NCBI RefSeq assembly: GCF_004000905.1
Contig: NZ_BIMD01000012.1
Location: forward strand, 58,270 to 122,269
Reading direction: 5' to 3'
Length of the DNA: 64,000 nt
Source: Paenibacillus humicus NBRC 102415
Lineage (GTDB): Bacteria > Bacillota > Bacilli > Paenibacillales > Paenibacillaceae
The notes under the pieces are model-generated. The model saw nothing but the letters and a program-made list of their open reading frames with translations. It had not been told where the DNA came from and ran no database searches. Within the stretch, counting starts at the first letter, position 1. Each line of letters starts with the position of its first letter. The translations under genes and the position numbers were made by a program. Positions 57,819-64,000 of this stretch are shown here, piece by piece.

Positions 57819-59327
57819 CTAAGAGCCGCCGCGGCCCCGAGCCCGGTCCTCCGCCTTCCCGTACCTGGCTTCCCCGTATGTCTGCGCGAGCTTGCCGGCC
57901 TCTTCCGGCGTCAGGGAGGTGAACGGCTCTTCCGCCGCGGACAGATTCGCGGCATGCTCTTCCGGAGTCAGGCTGGGCCGATATTCGTAGCCTTGGGCTA
58001 TCGCGCCGCGGATGAAGGAGCGGTACCGCATCCGCGGATCGCCGCCGTCGCCCTGCGGCTCCTCCTGCGCCTTGCGGCCAGCGGAGCGTTTCTTGCGCTT
58101 CCGGGGCACCCGCTCCAGCTTGATGACCTCGTCCGTGTAATCCGAGCCGGACGGCGGCTTGAGCGACCTCAGCAGCTTGAGCCTGCGGAACAGCGCCTCC
58201 GCCAGCTGTCGGATCCGCTCCGGAAGGATGCGCCGCAGGAGGAGGTACAGGAAGTAAGCCAGCAGAACGGCGGCGATCAAAAGCACGATGACGATCAGGA
58301 TATTGCCGATCAGCACGATCCATTCGTTCGGCTCCTTGGCCTCCGGCAGCTGCATGGGCCCCGCTTCGCCTGCAGGCGGTTGTTGCGGCTCAAGCGGGGG
58401 CAGCCCCTGCTCTGCGGGGGGACGCCTCAGCGCCGCCAGCATCGCGTCGCGGAGATGGCGCAAGGAATCGGCAAGCCCTTGCCAGGCGCCGATTACAAGC
58501 ATGAGCGCGACGAGGGATCCCGTCAGCAGCCGGTTCCAATACCGCATCGCGGGTGTGCCCCGCCAGCCGGCCCCGTCCTTGCCAGCGGCATTTTGAATCT
58601 GCAGGCGGTTCAGGCGAAGCAGATACAGGCACAGAGCGAGCGTAAAGGAGACCTGAACGGAGAAGGCGTACGGCTTCAGGTAGGCATTCGTCAGAACGAC
58701 GATATAGAGGACGAAAGATGCCAGCATCCCCACCTGGACGAGCATCGGCGCAGCCTGGTTCCACAGCGATCGCCTTCCTGCAATGAGCCCTCTGACGGCG
58801 GCGGCTCCGGCGGCAAATCCCCATACGCAAGCGCGGATGGCTTCTGCGGTCTCGGATGACCCGGGGAACAGCCGCAGGCCGATCCAGGCTCCTGCGCCGG
58901 CGCCGGCCAGAGCCAGGAATGCCTTGGCCAGCCGCCCGGCAGGCCCAAGGGATACGCGGCTCCCGGCGATCGCAGCCGCCGCATGGAGCGCCAGCACGAT
59001 GAGGCCGAGCAGCAGCGGCGGCAGGAATGTCGGCAGTTCCGCAGCCCGGAACGTGGGGAAGACGGCTCCCAGCAGCAGGACCGGATACAGCGCCAGACAT
59101 TCAAGCAGCGAAAAGACCAGCATGGACGGAACCGCTTGAGGCTGACGGCCGGACGGCCTTGGCGCTTGGCCGGTCTGGGGCTCCAGGCCGGAATGCGGAG
59201 CTTGCAGGTCGGCATGCTCCCCTCCGCCTCCGGCCTCGTAATCGGGGCGGACGGCTTCTCCCTTCGGGGAAGAAGGCGCGTCAGGTACAGAACGGGTGCC
59301 TGGACCGGCGGAACGATCTCTTCTCAT
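57819..59327 (-). CDS. DUF4129-domain membrane protein
   Basis: 502 residues. A 65-residue proline-rich cytosolic start, about seven helices, a long extracytoplasmic loop, a further helix (about 343-365), and a cytosolic end with the DUF4129 motif (RYRSFIRGAIAQGYEYRPSL, then EAGKLAQTYGEARYG). In related operons this part is fused to, or follows, a transglutaminase; no transglutaminase core is visible here. It overlaps the DUF58 gene (ATGA). Confidence 0.85.
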   Translation of the reverse strand: MRRDRSAGPGTRSVPDAPSSPKGEAVRPDYEAGGGGEHADLQAPHSGLEPQTGQAPRPSGRQPQAVPSMLVFSLLECLALYPVLLLGAVFPTFRAAELPTFLPPLLLGLIVLALHAAAAIAGSRVSLGPAGRLAKAFLALAGAGAGAWIGLRLFPGSSETAEAIRACVWGFAAGAAAVRGLIAGRRSLWNQAAPMLVQVGMLASFVLYIVVLTNAYLKPYAFSVQVSFTLALCLYLLRLNRLQIQNAAGKDGAGWRGTPAMRYWNRLLTGSLVALMLVIGAWQGLADSLRHLRDAMLAALRRPPAEQGLPPLEPQQPPAGEAGPMQLPEAKEPNEWIVLIGNILIVIVLLIAAVLLAYFLYLLLRRILPERIRQLAEALFRRLKLLRSLKPPSGSDYTDEVIKLERVPRKRKKRSAGRKAQEEPQGDGGDPRMRYRSFIRGAIAQGYEYRPSLTPEEHAANLSAAEEPFTSLTPEEAGKLAQTYGEARYGKAEDRARGRGGS

Positions 59328-60427
59328 GACCGTCTCCCTCCCTTCGTGCGGACAGGCGGCTCCACGAAAGCAACGCGGTGGCCGGACTGCTCCAGCAGCG
59401 CCGCCGCCTCCATTATCCGGTCCGACCGGAACGCCGTCACGAGCAGATAATCCATCCCGTCCGACAGCTCCAGCTCCGCTTCCCGTCGGAGAAGCTCATA
59501 AAACGGCATCCGAATTCTCGGCTCTATCGCGGCCATGGAAGCTAGCGTCTCGTCGAGCTTCCCGCTGCCGCTGCCGAACTCCACTCTCCCGGTATCGTCC
59601 GAATACCGGCTGACCACTGCGTTATGGGCGAATCCGGCCGACAGGCCGCGGCCCAGCATTCCGGCAGCCAGAGAAGCCGCGCAGCTGATCGTCGTCTCCA
59701 TGTCGCCCGGCCTTGTCACCCGGTCCCACATCATTTCGGATTCCTCGATATTCAACAGGATCATGGCGCGGGGATCGGCCGTATGCCCATGCCGGCGCAC
59801 CTGCAGCTCCAGCGAGCGGGCCGATGCCTTCCAGTCGATGCGGTTGAACGCGTCTCCGGGCAAGTACGCCCGCGTGCCGCTGACGACGAACGGGTCCTCG
59901 ACGATCCAGCGCCTCACCTCGAGCTCTCCCTGCCAGCTTCGCCAGGAGTCGGGCATGACGCTCTCTTCCATCGGAGCCGGGTATACGGTGAGCTTATGCG
60001 GAAGCGACAGGGTAATCGACGGCGTATGGATAGAGAACAGGTCTCCGCCAGTCAGAGACGCCGTCTCCATGACAAATACGCCTCTGCTGACGCAGGTCGT
60101 CTGATGAGTGCGGACGATCTTGACACGCGGCTGCAGCGTGAACAGGCTCGTATGGTTCTGATAGATCCTGCCGCGGCTGACGGACGTATCGCCGCGGCCG
60201 CGGAAGACGATGGAGGCGGGAAGCATCGTCTCCAGGCGCAGCCAGGGGACGGGAAGCCCCTTGGCATTCTCGATCGTCTCGACAATTTCCAGCCGATCGC
60301 CCGCGTAGCAGGCTTCCTCGCTGAAGCGGCGGGACACCTTCACCCCGCGCAGGGATCCTTTGCCGAGCACCAGTCCCTGAGCGTAGACGAGAGCTCCGCA
60401 GACGGCAAGCAGGAGCAGCAGCTCCAT
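59324..60427 (-). CDS. DUF58 protein
   Basis: 367 residues: one or two N-terminal helices (LLLLLAVCGALVYAQGLVLG), a beta-rich middle, and the DUF58 core around YLPGDAFNRIDWKASARSLE (about 200). DUF58 proteins are VWA-like partners of MoxR ATPases. The start overlaps the MoxR stop (TGATG). The family has a likely role in envelope stress or protein maturation; nothing more can be read. Confidence 0.9.
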   Translation of the reverse strand: MELLLLLAVCGALVYAQGLVLGKGSLRGVKVSRRFSEEACYAGDRLEIVETIENAKGLPVPWLRLETMLPASIVFRGRGDTSVSRGRIYQNHTSLFTLQPRVKIVRTHQTTCVSRGVFVMETASLTGGDLFSIHTPSITLSLPHKLTVYPAPMEESVMPDSWRSWQGELEVRRWIVEDPFVVSGTRAYLPGDAFNRIDWKASARSLELQVRRHGHTADPRAMILLNIEESEMMWDRVTRPGDMETTISCAASLAAGMLGRGLSAGFAHNAVVSRYSDDTGRVEFGSGSGKLDETLASMAAIEPRIRMPFYELLRREAELELSDGMDYLLVTAFRSDRIMEAAALLEQSGHRVAFVEPPVRTKGGRRS

Positions 60428-61395
60428 CAGCGAGCCTCGGCCCCAAGGCCTTCTTCGCTCGGTACGGGCATCGCGTCCAGCAGCTCCCGAACAAGCGCTT
60501 CCGCCGGCCGGGCCTCCGTCGAATGGCGCCTCTTCAGGACGATTCGATGGGCGCATGCCGGCACAGCGAGCCGTTTGATGTCATCCGGCAGCACATAGCT
60601 GCGGCCGTGCATGGCCGCATAGGCTTGGGAAGCCCGCATCCACGCCTGAGTGCCGCGAGGGCTGATGCCGAGCGCGACTTCCGGATTGGAGCGGCTCGCC
60701 TCCGCGAGGGCGACCATGTAATCGAGCAGGTCCGCATGCACCGATACGCCGGCGCACAGCCGCTGCGCCTCCAGCACCTCTGCTGCCGAGGCGGCCGGCC
60801 TCAGCGCTTCCGCCCATGGAGAGACGGCGCCGACGGTGCGCAGCAGGATTTCCCTTCCTTCCTCTCGGGAAGGATACCCCAAATTCATCCGGATCATGAA
60901 TCGGTCCATCTGCGCTTCCGGCAGCGGGAACGTGCCCTGGTTGTCGACGGGATTCTGGGTCGCCACCACCATGAACGGCTTCTGCAGCTCCATCGTCTTT
61001 CCTTCAATGCTGATCTGCCGCTCCTCCATGCATTCCAGAAGGCTCGACTGCGTTCGTGGCGTGGCGCGGTTGATCTCGTCTGCAAGCACGATCTGCGTGA
61101 ACAAAGGACCCTTGCGGAAATAGAATTCGCCGTCCTTCTGATGGTAGTAGTGGATCCCCGTCAAGTCGGAGGGGAGCAGGTCGGGGGTGAACTGAATCCT
61201 CTGAAAGTCGAGGCTGAGCGATGCGGCCAGGCTCTTGGCCAGCATCGTCTTGCCCGTTCCCGGCACATCCTCGAGCAGCACATGCCCCGATGCCAGCAAA
61301 GCGGTCAGCAGCAGGTCGATCTCTCGATCCTTCCCTACCATTACCCGGTTGATGTTCTCCTTCACTCTGGCGGCCAGCTGCTGCACTTGATGCAC
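60427..61395 (-). CDS. MoxR-family AAA+ ATPase
   Basis: 322 residues. Walker A GTGKTMLAKS (about 46), Walker B VLADEINRATPRTQ (about 110), and sensor VATQNPVDNQGTFPLPEAQM (about 148) are intact. MoxR proteins act as chaperones with VWA/DUF58 partners. The start is GTG, with GGAAGTGG upstream. First gene of the MoxR-DUF58-DUF4129-PLD operon. Confidence 0.95.
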   Translation of the reverse strand: MHQVQQLAARVKENINRVMVGKDREIDLLLTALLASGHVLLEDVPGTGKTMLAKSLAASLSLDFQRIQFTPDLLPSDLTGIHYYHQKDGEFYFRKGPLFTQIVLADEINRATPRTQSSLLECMEERQISIEGKTMELQKPFMVVATQNPVDNQGTFPLPEAQMDRFMIRMNLGYPSREEGREILLRTVGAVSPWAEALRPAASAAEVLEAQRLCAGVSVHADLLDYMVALAEASRSNPEVALGISPRGTQAWMRASQAYAAMHGRSYVLPDDIKRLAVPACAHRIVLKRRHSTEARPAEALVRELLDAMPVPSEEGLGAEAR

Positions 61396-61483
61396 ATTGC
61401 CACTTCCTCTCGATATCGTCGCTTGAGGCGGGCCTTCGCAGGCCGCATGCCTCTACGATTCTATTCTAGCAAATGGGATCTGG

Positions 61484-61526
61484 AAAAAACAGACAGGCGG
61501 ACTCCTGAAAGAGTCCGCCTGTCTGG
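61484..61526 (-). terminator. Terminator of the metalloprotease gene
   Basis: A perfect 15-bp stem (CAGACAGGCGGACTC with GAGTCCGCCTGTCTG) is followed on the minus strand by six T residues. Confidence 0.92.
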
Positions 61527-61531
61527 GGAAA

Positions 61532-62374
61532 TCAGGGGTTCTGGACGCTGAACGTATCCCCGCCCTTGATCGTCCCCGATTCGAAGCCTTTGTAGAACCA
61601 GCGCTTGCGCTGCTCCGATGTGCCGTGCGTGAAGCTCTCCGGCACGACATACCCTTGCGACTGCTGCTGGATGCTGTCGTCGCCGACCGCGCTGGCTGCC
61701 GTCAGGGCCTCGTCGACGTCGCCTTCCTCGAGCAGATTGTTTCCTTGCTCGTAGTGGGCCCAGACGCCGGCATAATAGTCCGCCTGCAGCTCCAGCCGGA
61801 CCTGGTACTTGTTGTACTCCGTCTCGCTGAGCTTTTCGCGCAGCGGAGCGATCTTGTCCATCGTGCCGAGCAGCGTCTGCACGTGATGCCCGACCTCGTG
61901 GGCGATGACGTAAGCCATCGCGAAGTCGCCCGGCGCCTTGAACCTCTGCTTCAGCTCGTCGTAGAAGCTGAGGTCGATGTACAGCTTGCGGTCGCCCGGA
62001 CAATAGAACGGCCCCACCGCCGAGGACGCGCTGCCGCAGGCGGATTGGACCGAATCGTTGTAAAGGACGAGCGTCGGCTTTTCATAGGTCATTCCCTGCT
62101 TCTCAAACACGTCGGTCCAGACCGTCTCGGTGTCCGCCAGCACGACTGACACGAACTGGGACAGCTCCTGCTCCTGCTGCGTCTGCTCATAGGGCTCCGA
62201 GGAGCTCTGCCCGCCGGTCATGCCTCCGAGCAGGTCGCCGGGATTTCCGCCGAGAAGCGTGACGATCAGAATCAGGATGATTCCGCCGATTCCGCCGCCG
62301 ACCAGCTTGCCTCCGCCGCCCATTCCCCTCCGGTCCTCCACGTTGCCGCTTCCCTGCCTGCCTTGCCACCGCAT
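61532..62374 (-). CDS. YpfJ-family zinc metalloprotease
   Basis: 280 residues. A glycine-rich start (MRWQGRQGSGNVEDRRGMGG), one helix (about 27-45), then a zinc peptidase domain with VIAHEVGHHVQ (HEXXH) and a downstream ELQADYYAG glutamate ligand. RKLYIDLSFYDELKQRF is typical of the neutral zinc metallopeptidase (YpfJ) group. The start at 62374 follows GAGGAGGAG; an upstream frame to 62407 has no site. The protease faces outside; its substrate is unknown. Confidence 0.94.
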   Translation of the reverse strand: MRWQGRQGSGNVEDRRGMGGGGKLVGGGIGGIILILIVTLLGGNPGDLLGGMTGGQSSSEPYEQTQQEQELSQFVSVVLADTETVWTDVFEKQGMTYEKPTLVLYNDSVQSACGSASSAVGPFYCPGDRKLYIDLSFYDELKQRFKAPGDFAMAYVIAHEVGHHVQTLLGTMDKIAPLREKLSETEYNKYQVRLELQADYYAGVWAHYEQGNNLLEEGDVDEALTAASAVGDDSIQQQSQGYVVPESFTHGTSEQRKRWFYKGFESGTIKGGDTFSVQNP

Positions 62375-62495
62375 GGCGACTCCTCCTCGTCTATCTCCAA
62401 AGGTCATTTCCCGTTGAAAGGTTTACCTTTGATATACCCGCAGGAGGCGGTTTGACGCTGGAAGAGCTTTCATGGAGCCGGCCCGGCGCCGGAGG

Positions 62496-63653
62496 TCAGA
62501 AAAAGCATCCGCCGTAATCGGCTTTGCGGTCGCGCCAGACGGAATGGACATGGCCGCGCCCGGGCATCGCAGCTTCCCTCTTCACGACGGATTCGATCCA
62601 TAAGCGGGGGCCTTCGATTCGAAGGTAGGAGCCCGGCTCCTTGTCGTCCAACGAGCCCGACCAGCCGATGTAGGTCCTATCCAGAGCTTCTTCCGCGAAG
62701 TAGTCCGCCAGCAGCTGCGGCATATCGGAAGGATGGGCGTCGATCGCCCAGCCGGTGACGGCTTCTCTCACCTTGCGCTTCTGCTTGTCGTCCAGATGGG
62801 AGTACGGAAGGCCCTCGTGCTCGGGGAACCTCGCATCCCTGCCCGGTCCGAGACGCACATCCTCGAACTTCTCCTCGAGCTGAGCCGCCGCCAGCTGATC
62901 GGGGTTCAGAGAACGGAACAGCTCGTAGGAGGCTTGGAGCCGGCCTTCCATCGGTCCATAGGTCCGGCCGCCCGCCGCAGAGATTCTCGGCTCGATGCCG
63001 ACGAACATCGGGGTCAAGCCTTGCTCTCGCGTATGGTACGTCCGGTTGACAGCCAGATGGTGGCCGCTGATCTGCAGCATCCATGGGTTCGACTCGCTCG
63101 GATCTCCCAGAAACGCCACATGATATAGACGGGAATCCCATTTCGGGTTGCCTGAAGCCTCCTGCTCCGCCTGATCGGCCAATAGGATTGCTTTCATCGT
63201 ATGGTAGCCATGCGGCCCAAGAGCTTCCGCAGCGAGCGCTTTGAAGGCTTCCAGGCTGGCAGGACTCATCGAGCCCAGAGAAATGCCGTTGCGCGGCGCC
63301 TCCTCGAGCGGGAGATAGCTCCAATTCACCGCATGCTTTGCTGTGAACGGATACCGGATCGCCTTGCGCTGCTGCCTTGGGAGGGTATCCTCAAGCGCGC
63401 GGGCAAGACATGCGACCCGGCTGTCATGGGGCAATCGGGAGCATGCGGCCTTCGCCTCGCGGGCGATGCCTTTCTGCAAGGCGGTGTACACATCCGCCCC
63501 GCTTCCCTTCTTGCCGGGAGCCTGCTTCTGGACCGGATTGGCCCCGCCCTCATATGATGCGTTCCATGCGGCTGCTCCCACCGCGCCGGCGGAATTGCCC
63601 GGCCAAGCCAGCATCAGCGCCAGAAGCGCCGCTGCGGCTATGCTTTTGTTCAT
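62496..63653 (-). CDS. Secreted DUF3500 protein
   Basis: 385 residues with a signal peptide (about 1-23). The body (about 65-385) is a DUF3500 protein: WSYLPLEEAPRNGISLGSMS, MLQISGHHLAVNRTYHTREQ and FVGIEPRISAAGGRTYGPM are characteristic, and YIGWSGSLDDKEPGSYLRI with GRGHVHSVWRD follow. The conserved His residues suggest metal binding, but the function is unknown. AAAGGAG precedes the ATG. Confidence 0.88.
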   Translation of the reverse strand: MNKSIAAAALLALMLAWPGNSAGAVGAAAWNASYEGGANPVQKQAPGKKGSGADVYTALQKGIAREAKAACSRLPHDSRVACLARALEDTLPRQQRKAIRYPFTAKHAVNWSYLPLEEAPRNGISLGSMSPASLEAFKALAAEALGPHGYHTMKAILLADQAEQEASGNPKWDSRLYHVAFLGDPSESNPWMLQISGHHLAVNRTYHTREQGLTPMFVGIEPRISAAGGRTYGPMEGRLQASYELFRSLNPDQLAAAQLEEKFEDVRLGPGRDARFPEHEGLPYSHLDDKQKRKVREAVTGWAIDAHPSDMPQLLADYFAEEALDRTYIGWSGSLDDKEPGSYLRIEGPRLWIESVVKREAAMPGRGHVHSVWRDRKADYGGCFF

Positions 63654-63757
63654 GATCGGTTAAGACTCCTTTATCCAGATGAGATAACGGGTGCGGCGCC
63701 TGCCTGTCATGCCTAGCATTCGCATTCGGCCGCCTGATCATTCCATTATTGTGGAAG

Positions 63758-63806
63758 AACGCAAAAAGGAGCGGTCCCTCAGTCAATGGGATGACTGACG
63801 GCCCGC
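63758..63806 (-). terminator. Terminator of the gene cut by the right edge
   Basis: TCAGTCA and TGACTGA form the inner stem, extended by partial GGGCGG/CCGCTCC pairing; TTTTTG follows on the minus strand. Confidence 0.65.
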
Positions 63807-63821
63807 CCTTCCGCAGACGAC

Positions 63822-64000
63822 TTATCCGTTCTCTCGGCCGGCTGCCGGAGCGAAACGCCCGTTCCCGCCATACAGATACAAATCAGCTTCCTCCGATGGA
63901 ACAGCGCCCATGTAGTCTTCATGCCCCTCAGGATGAACAGCCGGGGATTTGTACAAATAGGCATGGCCGTAAGGACCTGGCATTCCCTGCATTCCCTGCA
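63822..64000 (-). CDS. 3' end of an unidentified gene (partial)
   Basis: The frame enters from the right edge and reaches TAA at 63824-63822. The 58 visible residues begin QGMQGMPGPYGHAY, a short GMQGMPG-type repeat, and continue LYKSPAVHPEGHEDYM to the C-terminus PAAGRENG. Gly/Pro/Met/Tyr-rich tails of this kind occur in spore-coat or other surface proteins; no family is assigned. The terminator just downstream supports a real gene. Confidence 0.5.
   Translation of the reverse strand, partial: QGMQGMPGPYGHAYLYKSPAVHPEGHEDYMGAVPSEEADLYLYGGNGRFAPAAGRENG

Overview
The window reads as a high-GC Bacillota chromosome, most likely Paenibacillus or a close relative. The support is AGGAGG-type ribosome binding sites, tandem sigma-A/sigma-B/sigma-D style promoters, a guanine riboswitch in front of xpt-pbuX, a GEMM-I (c-di-GMP) riboswitch, and a gene set typical of that group (SgrR-MFS pair, SwrC-like RND pump, DUF3221 lipoprotein, GyrI-like protein, YflT stress protein). 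No rRNA, tRNA, CRISPR array, transposase or prophage was seen; the region looks like ordinary chromosome with a few accessory islands.

Left part (1-22.8 kb): a two-gene glycosyltransferase operon, pepT, a GT4 glycosyltransferase, an effector-binding protein, a broken grpB-family gene, an RND efflux permease, an acetyltransferase with an internal stop, a MetE-like enzyme with its LysR regulator, a divergent SgrR/MFS pair, a large-subunit catalase, a chemoreceptor, a luciferase-like monooxygenase, and a NarL-type regulator that lacks its phospho-acceptor and is split by a stop.

Middle part (22.9-40.3 kb) holds the accessory material. A compact operon encodes three small secreted helical proteins followed by a signal peptidase I; two of the three share a WYK motif just after the signal peptide. 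A sigma-B-type promoter drives a YflT-domain protein with an EF-hand-like loop. From 26.8 to 35.9 kb lies a lower-GC exopolysaccharide-like cluster: a membrane GT2 polymerase, a HEAT-repeat protein, two large related TIM-barrel surface proteins (the second apparently frameshifted in an A7 run) and a separate TIM-barrel lipoprotein behind a c-di-GMP-I riboswitch and two tandem terminators. Then come guanine-riboswitch xpt-pbuX and an FAD oxidase coupled to a half-length MFS protein.

From 40.3 to 41.5 kb is a non-coding block with two different repeat families: a 50-bp-period array with inverted copies and a degenerate 26-bp tandem repeat. The right part (41.6-64 kb) is mostly housekeeping: DNA glycosylase, threonine synthase, YqeK-type HD hydrolase, GreA, RlmN, a CDF exporter, HxlR/aldo-keto reductase divergent pair, DUF3221 lipoprotein, phosphatase, GNAT, MFS and HAD genes, then a MoxR-DUF58-DUF4129-PLD operon, a YpfJ-type metalloprotease, a DUF3500 protein and the 3' end of a gene cut by the window edge.

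The two best candidates for an undescribed system are the secreted helical protein/signal peptidase operon (22.9-25.5 kb) and the c-di-GMP-linked polysaccharide cluster (26.8-35.9 kb). Several broken genes (grpB family, GNAT, response regulator, TIM-barrel protein) are recorded as such.
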